DNA from: CAUPWF01 sp964367905
Lineage (GTDB): Bacteria > Bacillota > Clostridia > Lachnospirales > Lachnospiraceae
DNA length: 64,000 nt
Reading direction: 5' to 3'
Assembly (NCBI GenBank): GCA_964367905.1
Contig: CAYIZP010000009.1
Coordinates: 18,556-82,555, forward strand
In this document: positions 34,853 through 43,926 of the stretch, piece after piece
Layout of the letters: the number at the start of each line of letters is the position of its first letter
Numbering within the stretch: position 1 is the stretch's first letter
Notes under the pieces: model-generated
Told to the model about the DNA's origin: nothing
Seen by the model: only the letters and a program-made list of their open reading frames with translations
Databases searched by the model: none
Translations under genes and position numbers: made by a program

Positions 34853-35494
34853 TCACATTTTAAGGTAATTCTCAACTTCATCATCGTATAATACGATACC
34901 ATCTTCTACAATCGTGGCTTGATTCCCATCATAATCCACAATAGACACTGCACAGTTTTTATGCACTCCACCTTGCCAGAAATCTTTCAATGAATTTCCC
35001 TTGATCCAACTCAAAATCCCACGTATGGTAGCTCCATGTGCAGCAATCAAAATTGTTCGATCTGTAAATTTCTCATTTTGATACAACTCTGTCATGAATG
35101 CCTGAAGACGTTGTTGAAATTCTAAAATAGTTTCTCCACCTTTCGGTGCACCATATTGTTCTGGATTTTTGAAAAAATCTATAAAATCAGGATCTGGAAT
35201 ATTATATCCTTCTTCTGCACAACACAATCCCTCAAATTCCCCAAAAGAAATTTCGGTCATCCTTTCATCGACCTCTATCTTCAAGTCACGATTTCCTATC
35301 AAAATTTCCGCCGTTTCATAAGCACGAATCAAAGGACTCGAAATCACATGATCAAAGGGAATCTCTCGCATCTTCTCCTCTGTTTTCATTGCTAGACTTC
35401 TTCCAAATTCATTTAAGGGGATATCGGACTGTCCCTGCAATCTTCTCTCTAGATTCCAGTCTGTCTCTCCATGCCTCACAAAATATATTCTCAT
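34853..35494 (-). CDS. Histidine phosphatase family protein (phosphoglycerate mutase-like)
   Basis: 213 residues. Catalytic RHGETDWNLERRLQGQSDIP at the N-terminus (phospho-histidine near residue 8) and the second histidine in ILIAAHGATIRGIL (about 152). The length and the ISSPLIRAYETAEIL motif fit the GpmB/CobC/PhoE group of phosphatases rather than glycolytic mutase. Substrate cannot be read from sequence. Its start overlaps the stop of the DUF5662 gene by four bases. Confidence 0.92.
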   Translation of the reverse strand: MRIYFVRHGETDWNLERRLQGQSDIPLNEFGRSLAMKTEEKMREIPFDHVISSPLIRAYETAEILIGNRDLKIEVDERMTEISFGEFEGLCCAEEGYNIPDPDFIDFFKNPEQYGAPKGGETILEFQQRLQAFMTELYQNEKFTDRTILIAAHGATIRGILSWIKGNSLKDFWQGGVHKNCAVSIVDYDGNQATIVEDGIVLYDDEVENYLKM

Positions 35495-36033
35495 CTTCTA
35501 CTTCCCTTCTTTAACACATTCTGTTTGATATAGTTCATGGTATAATCTTCCCCTCGTTTTGCAAGCATAATAAGCAATTCCTCCAACAAGTTAGAAACCT
35601 CTGGATGCATAAGATGAAATCCTTTTCCTTTTTCATAGTATTTCAATGGATCATCCCACTTGAATTCATCTTTTCTATATGTTTTGCTAGCCGCAACCCT
35701 ATCTATAAACATTTCTACTACATAGCGATTCGGCATTCTCATTCCAATCAAGCCTTTCTCACCCTCTGTTCCATAGTCAATCCAGTATTCGAAATGATGC
35801 TTGTTTCTTCCCTTATGGTGAAGCCAAGCCCCTGAGTATCCTTTGATTTCTCGCTCTGCATTATTGGGACTGCGTGTTCCTTGAAAATACTTACATCCCA
35901 CTAGAAATTCTGTAGGTGTAAATTTAGACATATCATGTGTAATTCCTTGACGATACAACCCTACTCGAAAACACCCCTTCATCACTAGATGTTTATGTTT
36001 CATCACCGTCATTAAATGCTTGAAAAATTTCAT
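35491..36033 (-). CDS. DUF5662 family protein
   Basis: 180 residues from the ATG at 36033, which overlaps the TraX stop codon (ATGA) and has AGGTGG upstream. It contains several conserved His/Asp: GITHDMSKFTPTEF, GAWLHHKGRNKHHFEYW and MFIDRVAASKTYR, a pattern that suggests a metal-dependent hydrolase of HD type, as found in this uncharacterised family common in gut Clostridia. No signal peptide or membrane helix. Function unknown; translational coupling to TraX and to the phosphatase suggests joint expression only. Confidence 0.82.
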   Translation of the reverse strand: MKFFKHLMTVMKHKHLVMKGCFRVGLYRQGITHDMSKFTPTEFLVGCKYFQGTRSPNNAEREIKGYSGAWLHHKGRNKHHFEYWIDYGTEGEKGLIGMRMPNRYVVEMFIDRVAASKTYRKDEFKWDDPLKYYEKGKGFHLMHPEVSNLLEELLIMLAKRGEDYTMNYIKQNVLKKGSRR

Positions 36034-36707
36034 AATTTTAACCACCTACTTACAAATTCTATCACCGCAATGTGTAGCGGATAATAGATATAAAACAAAT
36101 ATTTTACTGGCAATCCACGCTCTCCATTATATAACAAAATCGGAACGATTGCAAAACTTGCATAACTTTGTATTCCCCCAAAAATAAGGACGTTCACAAA
36201 TATCAGATCGAAAATCAGTAAAAATGGTTTCTCCCGGTGTAGATAGATTAATACAATTAATAAAACTCCGCCCGAACCATAGTCACTTCCCAGAAAATCT
36301 GCAAGGAAAATAAGTGCTACAATTGCCCCGACAGAGATTGGAATATATTTGATGTTTTGCATACACATAATTGCTATAACCCCTATGGCTAAGGTAAAAA
36401 ATATATTTTGATTACTAAGCACGATCCAATTCCCGAAGAATGCATAGTCAAACACCACTTCTGAAATAATTGCAAATAAAAGAAGTCTCACCACGTATTT
36501 TATTATATCCCTTGTATGGGTAGCACCTTCAACAATTAGAAAACAAAAGATCGGAAATGATAATCTACCAATCATTCTCCATGTCATGTCATAAGGAAAA
36601 CAAATTGCTCCGATATGATCAATTGTCATGGTTATAATTGCTATCAATTTCAATTGAAACCCATCGATACACCTTATCTTCTGTAACATTTTCTCTGCTT
36701 GATTCAT
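36030..36707 (-). CDS. TraX family membrane protein (acetyltransferase-like)
   Basis: 225 residues, about seven membrane helices. It starts with the TraX pattern FQLKLIAIITMTIDHIGAIC (about 17) and MTWRMIGRLSFPIFCFLIVE (about 40). TraX acetylates pilin on F-type plasmids; chromosomal copies in Firmicutes without conjugation genes are thought to modify other surface molecules. No pilus or conjugation gene is nearby. AAGGGAG site before the ATG. Confidence 0.9.
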   Translation of the reverse strand: MNQAEKMLQKIRCIDGFQLKLIAIITMTIDHIGAICFPYDMTWRMIGRLSFPIFCFLIVEGATHTRDIIKYVVRLLLFAIISEVVFDYAFFGNWIVLSNQNIFFTLAIGVIAIMCMQNIKYIPISVGAIVALIFLADFLGSDYGSGGVLLIVLIYLHREKPFLLIFDLIFVNVLIFGGIQSYASFAIVPILLYNGERGLPVKYLFYIYYPLHIAVIEFVSRWLKL

Positions 36708-36812
36708 GATGATTCTCCCTTGCTTTTTGCTATATTTTAATCAAATGCCGCTACGATAATCTACCGCTTCTCCTTGCATTATCACGTTCAATCTGTTAGA
36801 GTAAGAGTGTAC

Positions 36813-36850
36813 AAAGTTGCCAATATATTGAGAAAGGTATGGTTATTAAT
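36813..36850 (+). promoter_or_regulatory. Leader with CAAAGTTG / AAAGG / GTTATT blocks
   Basis: CAAAGTTGCC, then GAGAAAGG, then GGTTATTAAT and the ATG of the DUF1292 gene. The same blocks in the same order and spacing precede cbiG, ffh and the GNAT gene (see findings). Confidence 0.5.
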
Positions 36851-37198
36851 ATGGATGAAAACAAAGAAGTTTGTTCTTGTGGCGGAGATTGTAACTGCAA
36901 CTCTGATGCTTCCATGGAAGACATCACAGTGACTCTAACTCTTGATAATGACGAAGAACTAGAGTGTGGCGTGTTATGTATCTTTACAGCTGATTCTAAG
37001 GAATACATTGCACTACTTCCTCTTGATGATGAAGACGGAGAGGTATTACTCTACCGTTACACAGAAGTAGACGGAAACCCAACACTAGATATGATTGAAT
37101 CAGACGATGAATATGAGATTGTAGCTGATGCATTCGACGAATGGCTTGATGAGCAGGAATTCGAAGAAATGCAGGCTGCTCTTGACTCAGAGGAGTAA
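36851..37198 (+). CDS. DUF1292 domain protein (YrzB-like)
   Basis: 115 residues, very acidic. Cysteine-rich start (EVCSCGGDCNCNSD) followed by the DUF1292 domain: ITVTLTLDNDEELECGVLCI, EYIALLPLDDEDGEVLLYRY and a Glu/Asp-rich end. The family is conserved in Firmicutes next to yrrK/alaS genes; function unknown. I use the second ATG (36851); the first (36839) is one base from the ribosome site. It converges on the helicase gene, overlapping its end by 12 bases. Confidence 0.9.
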   Translation: MDENKEVCSCGGDCNCNSDASMEDITVTLTLDNDEELECGVLCIFTADSKEYIALLPLDDEDGEVLLYRYTEVDGNPTLDMIESDDEYEIVADAFDEWLDEQEFEEMQAALDSEE

Positions 37199-39046
37199 TT
37201 CATGTATAAAACGGGAAGGAGCAATCTCCTTTCCGTTTTTTTCTAACGGATAGGTAATCTCTAACTTCTTCTTCGCCCTCGTCATCGCAACATAAAACAT
37301 ACGCCGCTCTTCTTCTATTTCACTGTCCAATTTCGCTTTCTTACTCGGTGTAACACCCTCATTCGCTGCAATAATAAATGTATAGTCGAACTCCAAACCC
37401 TTCGCCCCATGCATGGTATGTAAGGATACGCTATCTTCATTCTTTTTCTGTTGTTGTGTCTGCTTCTTCAACCGCTCCCCATACTCTTCCACATAGCTAA
37501 ACCACTCTGGAAATGTTTTGAATGACTTTGCTTGCTCCATAATCTCTTCCATCAATTCTAATAATTCCTCATGATTATAATTTCGATATTCACAATAATC
37601 CCTTAAAAACTCATTATATCCAATACTTTTTCTAATATATTGAATCGCTCCATACGGAGTCATCTTCCGAATCAACCTCAAGTCCAATTCCCATTGATCG
37701 ATTCGATCCAACATCCATTCCTTATCACAATAAAACTTAGACAACGACTGAAAACTAACCTCTGGACCACTGACTGCCTCACGAGATATATAACGATTCG
37801 GACGATTCATCACTTCCAAAATATCTCCCCGTTTCACCTCTCCCATTGCAAGTCTCATGTAAGTCATTAGATTTTTTGCAACAAAATGCTCATAGATATT
37901 CGAAATATGTTCTCTCATCTGAAATGGAATTCCATGTTCAATGAATTTCCCTACCAAATGTCGAACCTCTATGTTCGCACGAAATAAAATTGCAATCTGA
38001 CGATAAGATTTACCTTCATTTTTTAAGCTTTCTATTTTCTTTATAATATATTCGCACTCTTCTAAGTTTGTCTTCACCTCTTGAACATGAACAGACTCTC
38101 CCCCTGTTTGTTCTGTACGAACATTCTTTTTATATCGCTTTGTATTCCCTTCAATCAACTTGAGTGATGCTGCTACAATCGGCTTACTCGAGCGATAATT
38201 CACCTCCAATGTCACCGACTTCGCTTTCTTATAGTCTTTGGAAAACCCTAACATAATCTCTGGGCGCGATCCACGAAATCCATAGATAGATTGGTCATCA
38301 TCACCCACCACAAACAGATTATCCTGAGGGCTTGCCAACATCCGTATGGTATCATACTGCATGAGATTGATATCCTGAAATTCATCCACAAGGATATACT
38401 TGAATTTTTCTTGCCACTGTTTCAATGCATCTGGATAATGAAGGAACAATTTGTGACACGCCAATATCATGTCATCGAAATCAAACTTTCTGATGTTTTT
38501 TCGCTCTCTTTCGTAATGTTCGTAGATATTGGTCAATTCTTCACGTGTACATTGCAATTCGTGAGTCTGTTCAAATTCTGTTTCTCCATTCTTAATCAAG
38601 CTAATATTTCTTGAAACAGATGCGATAAATTCCTTTTCTTCCGAAGGATCTAAATCCACTTCCAATTCGACCTGATTTAGGATTTCAGTCAATAATTTAT
38701 AGCGTTGATCCTCTGTTAAGATATTACTGGCATCGATACGATATGCCCACCTTAAAATACCATAGAATACTCCATGAAAGGTTCCAAATGTAACTGGAAG
38801 TTTCTGATTCTCCCTCTGAAACCTCATTTGCATTTCATTAGCAGCATACTTTGTAAAAGTAATGACCAGAATTTCTTCCGGTCTTACTTGATATTCTTTG
38901 ATTAGATATTCAATTCTTTTTGTAATCACATAGGTCTTACCCGATCCAGGTCCTGCCAGAACCAGCATCGGTCCCTCTTTGTGCTTGATTGCTATTTCTT
39001 GCCCTTTGTTATACATCGTTCTTCTTAAAACTCTCTCTTGGCTCAA
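37187..39046 (-). CDS. UvrD/Rep-type superfamily 1 DNA helicase
   Basis: 619 residues, shorter than PcrA (about 740) because the C-terminal region is reduced. Motif I LAGPGSGKTYVITKR (about 31), motif II ILVDEFQDINLMQYD (about 222), motif III VGDDDQSIYGFRGS, motif V SLHTMHGAKGLEFDYTFI and motif VI RRMFYVAMTRAKKKLEI. A 3'-5' helicase in repair or replication restart. The first codon here is TTG three bases past gltX; an ATG at 39016 (MYNKGQEIAI) is also plausible. The last 50 bases hold a terminator-like hairpin for the opposite gene. Confidence 0.94.
   Translation of the reverse strand: MSQERVLRRTMYNKGQEIAIKHKEGPMLVLAGPGSGKTYVITKRIEYLIKEYQVRPEEILVITFTKYAANEMQMRFQRENQKLPVTFGTFHGVFYGILRWAYRIDASNILTEDQRYKLLTEILNQVELEVDLDPSEEKEFIASVSRNISLIKNGETEFEQTHELQCTREELTNIYEHYERERKNIRKFDFDDMILACHKLFLHYPDALKQWQEKFKYILVDEFQDINLMQYDTIRMLASPQDNLFVVGDDDQSIYGFRGSRPEIMLGFSKDYKKAKSVTLEVNYRSSKPIVAASLKLIEGNTKRYKKNVRTEQTGGESVHVQEVKTNLEECEYIIKKIESLKNEGKSYRQIAILFRANIEVRHLVGKFIEHGIPFQMREHISNIYEHFVAKNLMTYMRLAMGEVKRGDILEVMNRPNRYISREAVSGPEVSFQSLSKFYCDKEWMLDRIDQWELDLRLIRKMTPYGAIQYIRKSIGYNEFLRDYCEYRNYNHEELLELMEEIMEQAKSFKTFPEWFSYVEEYGERLKKQTQQQKKNEDSVSLHTMHGAKGLEFDYTFIIAANEGVTPSKKAKLDSEIEEERRMFYVAMTRAKKKLEITYPLEKNGKEIAPSRFIHELLL
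37207..37241 (+). terminator. Terminator of DUF1292 gene inside the helicase coding region
   Basis: AAAACGGGAAGGAG, loop CAAT, CTCCTTTCCGTTTT, then a run of T to 37241: a 14-bp stem with one G-T pair and a seven-base T run, starting nine bases after the DUF1292 stop. On the other strand the same bases encode the conserved end of the helicase. Confidence 0.88.
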
Positions 39047-39050
39047 TCTC

Positions 39051-40505
39051 TTATTTGCTTTCTAGTAATGCGATTGCGTCTTGGATTCTCTTTACCGTCT
39101 CATCTTTTCCGATGATTTCCATAATCTCTGTTGCTCCACCTGGCGTACTCTGTTTCCCCGATACAGCAGTACGGATTGGCCACATCGCATATCCGTTCTT
39201 ACATCCTTTATTTGCCACATAGTTTTGTAGCACCTCATATAAGGCATCGTTTGTATAATCTTCGTGAGCCTCATAAAGTGGTAATAATTCTTTTAGCACC
39301 TCCAGTGAAGTCTCTTCATTGGTCTTCATTTTCTTGTGGCAATACATCCCCGTATCATATTCTGGAACTGCTTCAAAGAAATCGATTTGATCCTTAATAT
39401 CTGGTAACACTTCGATTCTAGTCTTAATCAATCCTGCAATTTTCTCTAGATTAAAGTCTTTTGTGATTACTTCTTCAATATAAGGTTTTGCGAAAGGATA
39501 GAAGTCTTCAAAGGACATCGCCTTCAAGTATTCTCCATTCATCCACTTTAATTTCACCATATCAAATACTGCTGGTGACTTGGAAATATTTTTATAATCA
39601 AATGCTGCTATCAACTCTTCTAGTGAGAAAATTTCCCGATTATCTGAAGGACTCCAACCTAATAATGCCACAAAGTTAATCACTGCCTCTGTTAAAAAGC
39701 CTTGATCAATCAAATCTTCATAAGAAGAATGTCCACTTCTCTTACTTAATTTCTTGTGCTCTTCATTGGTAATCAATGGACAGTGTACATAAGTCGGTAC
39801 TTCCCAATCGAATGCGTGATAGATTCGATTATACTTCGGTGCCGAAGACAAGTACTCATTTCCTCTCACTACATGAGTAATTCCTTGCAAATGGTCATCT
39901 ACCACGTTAGCAAAATTATAAGTAGGGAACCCATCTGACTTAATTAAAATCAGATCATCCAACTCTTCATTCGCTACCGAAATTTCACCATAGATTTCAT
40001 CCACAAAAGTTGTATTCCCCTCCGTTGGCATATTGATTCGAATTACATAAGGAATGCCTGCATCTAATTTCGCCTGTACTTCTTCTTTGCTTAACGCCGC
40101 ACAATGCTTATCATAAACAACAATGTCTACTCCACCTACAGAAGTTTTGAGTGATTCCAATCTGTCTTTATCACAAAAACAGTAATAAGCTTGTCCCTTT
40201 TCAATCAACTCTTTTGCATATTTTAGATATAATCCCTCTGCATTTCTCTCGCTTTGTACATAAGGTCCAAATCCTTTATCCTTATCTGGTCCTTCGTCAT
40301 GAATCAATCCTGTTTTCTCCAATGTACGATAAATAATATCGACCGCTCCTTCTACATATCGTTCTTGATCTGTGTCCTCGATACGTAACAAGAAATCTCC
40401 ATCTTCATGTTTTGCAATCAAATATGCGTATAACGCTGTTCTTAAATTCCCTACGTGCATCCTTCCCGTTGGGCTAGGTGCAAATCTTGTTCTAATCTTA
40501 CTCAT
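39051..40505 (-). CDS. gltX: Glutamyl-tRNA synthetase
   Basis: 484 residues, class I synthetase. HIGH-equivalent PSPTGRMHVGNLRTALYAYL (about 9-28), LRIEDTDQERYVEGA, the substrate region YNFANVVDDHLQGITHVVRG (about 190), and the KLSKRSGHSSYEDL loop (about 250). The C-terminal anticodon domain is full length and ends in a typical LLESK tail. Likely non-discriminating in this group, since Clostridia use the amidotransferase route to Gln-tRNA, but that cannot be seen here. GGAG site before the ATG. Confidence 0.97.
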   Translation of the reverse strand: MSKIRTRFAPSPTGRMHVGNLRTALYAYLIAKHEDGDFLLRIEDTDQERYVEGAVDIIYRTLEKTGLIHDEGPDKDKGFGPYVQSERNAEGLYLKYAKELIEKGQAYYCFCDKDRLESLKTSVGGVDIVVYDKHCAALSKEEVQAKLDAGIPYVIRINMPTEGNTTFVDEIYGEISVANEELDDLILIKSDGFPTYNFANVVDDHLQGITHVVRGNEYLSSAPKYNRIYHAFDWEVPTYVHCPLITNEEHKKLSKRSGHSSYEDLIDQGFLTEAVINFVALLGWSPSDNREIFSLEELIAAFDYKNISKSPAVFDMVKLKWMNGEYLKAMSFEDFYPFAKPYIEEVITKDFNLEKIAGLIKTRIEVLPDIKDQIDFFEAVPEYDTGMYCHKKMKTNEETSLEVLKELLPLYEAHEDYTNDALYEVLQNYVANKGCKNGYAMWPIRTAVSGKQSTPGGATEIMEIIGKDETVKRIQDAIALLESK

Positions 40506-40536
40506 TATGTCTCCATTTCTTATATTTTATAGTATC

Positions 40537-41886
40537 CTATATCGGTTTTGCTTCCTCAATAATCTTGTTATACGGTTGTATGATGTATTGATTGAGCTGC
40601 CCCTTCATCTTCTTCTGAACAGATGGTATCTTCATCACACCACCAAGTATCTTCATCTGAAGGATTTTCTTTCGGTTGTTCTGTGGAAAATCATAGATTC
40701 CATGTTTCTTATAAAATTTATGATCCGCTTCCATAAATCCTTGCATCTGATAAACCAAATCCCTAAAAATCTTAGTTCCACCGACTCCATAGAAGGTCTG
40801 TGGCATTCTCAGTCCATTCTCTAATGCATAATTTAAACTTTTACCTAAGTTCTTGATTTCCTTCGTCGTATCCCCTTCATCTGTTGCGACTCCACATGGA
40901 TACATCCCAGCAATATCGCTTCGTGCTTCTACGATCATCTGTAGGTTACGCTCATTCTGATAGTTTCCACTAATGATATAACCCGTAGCTTTTCCCGCCG
41001 AAACTGTACGATGTCCATTGCAGAACTGGCGGTCATCAAAACACTTGAAGCTCGAATGGGTATAATGATTCTCTATGGTAAATGCATAGATAAATGCATC
41101 TGCCGTTTGAATCTCGTTCCTTAAATATTCGTCAAATCCATCTGGATAGATGCACTTCTCACTTACGGAACATTGGAAACACCCAAGACATCCACCCTTA
41201 AATGGATAATCTCTAATATTAATCTCCCTTACCTCATATGCACAGATGTTCTTAAAATCTGCTATCATATTTTTAAGATTCTCGTCTTCCTGACTGGCAT
41301 TGGTGATTACCACAACATCTTTGGCATTAGACTTGTTCAAATTTTCCAGTGTGACTTGATGAATTTCCTTTTTCTTGCTGTATCTCTTTGACTCTATATC
41401 AGAATAGATTTCATTGTCTATATCGAACAAGATTTTTGCAAAGAAGTTCCTCGCATCTTCTCTTCCATCCTCTTCTAGTAGGTCTTCCATGTCCGCTGAC
41501 AAGCCTCCTAGATATCTTAGTCCAAAATCATAACAGTTTTCTTCGATAAATTTATGAGCTGTAACATCATAAAAATGCTTCGATGTAGAAATCTGTGCAG
41601 CATACTTTCCTGTGATATGAACATCATGCTCTTTCATCAATTCTATAAATCGATTCAATTGGTAAGGCACTATCAAGGTATATACAGGATAAACAAACAC
41701 AATAATCTCTGACCACTCCAACAACTCTCTCGATTCAGTAAAATCTGATTCTATTTTCTTAATCATCCGCCCCACATCCAATGTTTTAAATTGATGTGAT
41801 GGATACAATTTTTCTAGATATAGTGCTGTTTGAAGAGTAACACTGTTTTTCCCTTTAGGACTGCCATTTAGCACTAAAACATTCAT
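40537..41886 (-). CDS. Double flavodoxin-like NAD(P)H-dependent oxidoreductase
   Basis: 449 residues built from two flavodoxin-like folds. Domain 1 (about 1-190) has the FMN loop VLVLNGSPKGKNSVTLQTA and the SEIIVFVYPVYTLIVPYQ strand. Domain 2 (about 195-385) has KDVVVITNASQ..., the four-cysteine segment GGCLGCFQCSVSEKC typical of iron-sulphur flavoprotein relatives, and ETADAF-like TADAFIYAF. The C-terminal helices (about 385-449) are basic. Single-domain members are common; the fusion of two is less so. Substrate unknown. AAGGAG site. Confidence 0.82.
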   Translation of the reverse strand: MNVLVLNGSPKGKNSVTLQTALYLEKLYPSHQFKTLDVGRMIKKIESDFTESRELLEWSEIIVFVYPVYTLIVPYQLNRFIELMKEHDVHITGKYAAQISTSKHFYDVTAHKFIEENCYDFGLRYLGGLSADMEDLLEEDGREDARNFFAKILFDIDNEIYSDIESKRYSKKKEIHQVTLENLNKSNAKDVVVITNASQEDENLKNMIADFKNICAYEVREINIRDYPFKGGCLGCFQCSVSEKCIYPDGFDEYLRNEIQTADAFIYAFTIENHYTHSSFKCFDDRQFCNGHRTVSAGKATGYIISGNYQNERNLQMIVEARSDIAGMYPCGVATDEGDTTKEIKNLGKSLNYALENGLRMPQTFYGVGGTKIFRDLVYQMQGFMEADHKFYKKHGIYDFPQNNRKKILQMKILGGVMKIPSVQKKMKGQLNQYIIQPYNKIIEEAKPI

Positions 41887-41945
41887 AGATTACGAACTCC
41901 TTTTCGTTTTGTATGTAACGATTCATTATAACATCTTTTGTTTAT

Positions 41946-42707
41946 TTAATGAAGTGTTTCTAATATATTTTTTAAACGATTGACTTCTATCTGTCCTGGT
42001 GCAGATGACTTCATAACTGTTCCAAATGTAATCACGGAGCCGAATAATTCTCCTGAAATTCTGCTTATCGCCCCTATCTGACCCATGGACATCGTAACAA
42101 CTGGCTTATCAATCGATTTTTCTTTCATTTCAAGTGTAGTTTCTAGTAGAGTCAGAACATCTCTTTCGCAGGTTGGCATAACTGCAATTTTCAAGATATC
42201 CCCTCCCAAAGAATGCATCTTCTCTAGTCGATGTATCAGCTCCTGTTTTTGAGGAGTTTTATGAAAATCATGATTTGATACAATAACCTTAACACCTTCA
42301 GTCTGCAGTTCTCCTATAAGCCCCCCCACATAGTCATCCCCTAAAAACAATTCTACGTCAATCAAATCAACCAAACCACTCCTACTTAATATAAGAGATA
42401 GGTTTCTATAGTCCTGTCCTGATATTTCTGCATTTCCACCCTCTTGCTTGGTTCGAAATGTACATAGGATTGGCTGCTCTCCTAGTTCTCTTCGAATCAT
42501 TTTTGCAGCTTCAAGTACCATATCTTCATTATGAACCTCATGATAAAAATCTAGCCGCCATTCTACCATATCATATGGTTGATCTGACAGCAATTTAAGT
42601 TCTTTATATAATTCCTCTGGGGAACTTCCTAATAAGGGAACACAAATCTTTGGCATACCCTCTCCAATTTTCACATTTCTGATGTCTATATATGATGCCT
42701 TATTCAT
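41946..42707 (-). CDS. aroD: 3-dehydroquinate dehydratase, type I
   Basis: Third step of the shikimate pathway via a Schiff-base lysine. 253 residues from ATG 42707 (MNKASYIDIRNV); ATG 42719 is possible. Motifs GEGMPKICVPLLG at the start, YDMVEWRLDFYHEV (catalytic Glu, about 48), VIVSNHDFHKTP with the catalytic His (about 143) and DILKIAVMPTCERD with the Schiff-base Lys (about 170). The C-terminal end has SMGQIGAISRISGELFGS. No other aro gene is adjacent; rnpB lies immediately upstream. Confidence 0.96.
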   Translation of the reverse strand: MNKASYIDIRNVKIGEGMPKICVPLLGSSPEELYKELKLLSDQPYDMVEWRLDFYHEVHNEDMVLEAAKMIRRELGEQPILCTFRTKQEGGNAEISGQDYRNLSLILSRSGLVDLIDVELFLGDDYVGGLIGELQTEGVKVIVSNHDFHKTPQKQELIHRLEKMHSLGGDILKIAVMPTCERDVLTLLETTLEMKEKSIDKPVVTMSMGQIGAISRISGELFGSVITFGTVMKSSAPGQIEVNRLKNILETLH

Positions 42708-42740
42708 AGAAATAATCATCCCTTTCTCCTTCTAATCAGT

Positions 42741-43088
42741 GCTAAGTAAGACGATAAGCCGGGTTATGTCGTGTGTAGTCATCTGTCTAGGCCTAATGTC
42801 ACCACTAGGCTCGAGCGACCTACCTAAAGCATGACGGGCCGCCATATCGCTTTGTTTCGGTCTTGCTTTGAATGGGGTTTACATATGCCCTCCCTGTTAC
42901 CATTGAGGCGGTGGTCTCTTACACCACCATTCCACCCTTACCGGTTAAACCGGCGGTATATTTCTGTTGCACTATCCTTAGAGTCACCTCCACCAGACGT
43001 TATCTGGCATCCTGCCCTGTAAAGCCCGGACTTTCCTCACCTGCTTACCTTGCGGTACTTGCAGCTGCGACTACATATCTTACTTAGC
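42741..43088 (-). ncRNA. rnpB: RNase P RNA, type A
   Basis: The ribozyme that matures tRNA 5' ends. The ends GCTAAGTAAGA and TCTTACTTAGC pair perfectly to form the closing helix P1 (43078-43088 with 42741-42751). The hallmark GAGGAAAGTCCGGGCT lies at 43023-43038 (minus), followed by GCAGGATGCCAG, AGTGCAACAGAAATATACCGCC and GGTAAGGGTGGAA, and close to the 3' end ATAACCCGGCTTATCG. The layout is the ancestral type A, as usual in Clostridia, not the Bacillus type B. Confidence 0.97.
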
Positions 43089-43108
43089 TTTACAAGTTTA
43101 CCATGATG

Positions 43109-43903
43109 TTAAATAATTGTAAATAATTCAAAGGCATTTTTATAATAAATCTGTTGCTTCTCTTCTTCCGATAAGTTGCATCCCTCTATCACTGCTTTTT
43201 GCATCTCAACCGTACTCCACGGAGAGTCGGATCCAAACAACACGCGATCACACCCATGCAAACGAATCATTTCCTCCATTTGATCACTCGTCAAATGTAC
43301 ATTACACATAGCCGTATCGATGTATACATTTCTTAATCCCGCCACCTCTTTTTTCGCCTCTTCAAACATTCCCATACCACCAGCATGAGCAGCAATAATG
43401 GTCAAGTTCTGATAGCGGGTTGCAATCTCACGAATGGATCTGGGCGGATTATGTATCACATCAGGTGAATAAGGATCTAAGCCTGTATGAAATGCCACAA
43501 CCAAACCTAACTTCTCACAAGTCTCATAAATTGGCATCATACATTCATCAATTGATAAACAGTGCTGATAGTCTGGATGTAATTTCACCCCTTTAAGACC
43601 CAACTCCTTGATTCGATAAAGTTCTTCGATTCGATCTTCTGCTTTTGGATGTACCGAACCAAAACACAATACATGATTTGTCTGAATGGAGGCAGCAAAA
43701 TCATTCACCGCTTGTTGTTGTTTCGGATTGGTTGCAATATGTAACACAAGACTATGAGTAACTCCCCTCTCCTTGTTAAGCTCTAGTGCTTCCTCTAAGG
43801 TTTCACCTCTGTAATATGGTTCTCCAGATACCGATGACAGTTTACTAAACACCTTACCTTTTAACTTTTCTGGAAAAACATGAATATGTGAATCAAATAA
43901 CAT
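43109..43903 (-). CDS. Amidohydrolase (metal-dependent TIM barrel, family 2)
   Basis: 264 residues. Metal ligands in order: FDSHIHVFP (HxH, about 5), GLKGVKLHPDYQ (about 107), VVAFHTGLDPYSPD (about 137), IIAAHAGGMGMFEE (about 168) and DRVLFGSDSPWSTVEM (catalytic Asp, about 220). Closest to the amidohydrolase-2/TatD-like group acting on small carbonyl or ester substrates; substrate not predictable. AAAGGTGG site. Between rnpB and cbiG, 23 bases from cbiG, so possibly co-transcribed. Confidence 0.9.
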   Translation of the reverse strand: MLFDSHIHVFPEKLKGKVFSKLSSVSGEPYYRGETLEEALELNKERGVTHSLVLHIATNPKQQQAVNDFAASIQTNHVLCFGSVHPKAEDRIEELYRIKELGLKGVKLHPDYQHCLSIDECMMPIYETCEKLGLVVAFHTGLDPYSPDVIHNPPRSIREIATRYQNLTIIAAHAGGMGMFEEAKKEVAGLRNVYIDTAMCNVHLTSDQMEEMIRLHGCDRVLFGSDSPWSTVEMQKAVIEGCNLSEEEKQQIYYKNAFELFTII

Positions 43904-43926
43904 TCTTCTACCACCTTTGACAAATC

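Noticed and set aside
42831..43087. Two plus-strand reading frames of 63 and 71 codons
   Set aside because: They lie on the strand opposite to rnpB and are explained by that RNA; no ribosome site and no resemblance to proteins.
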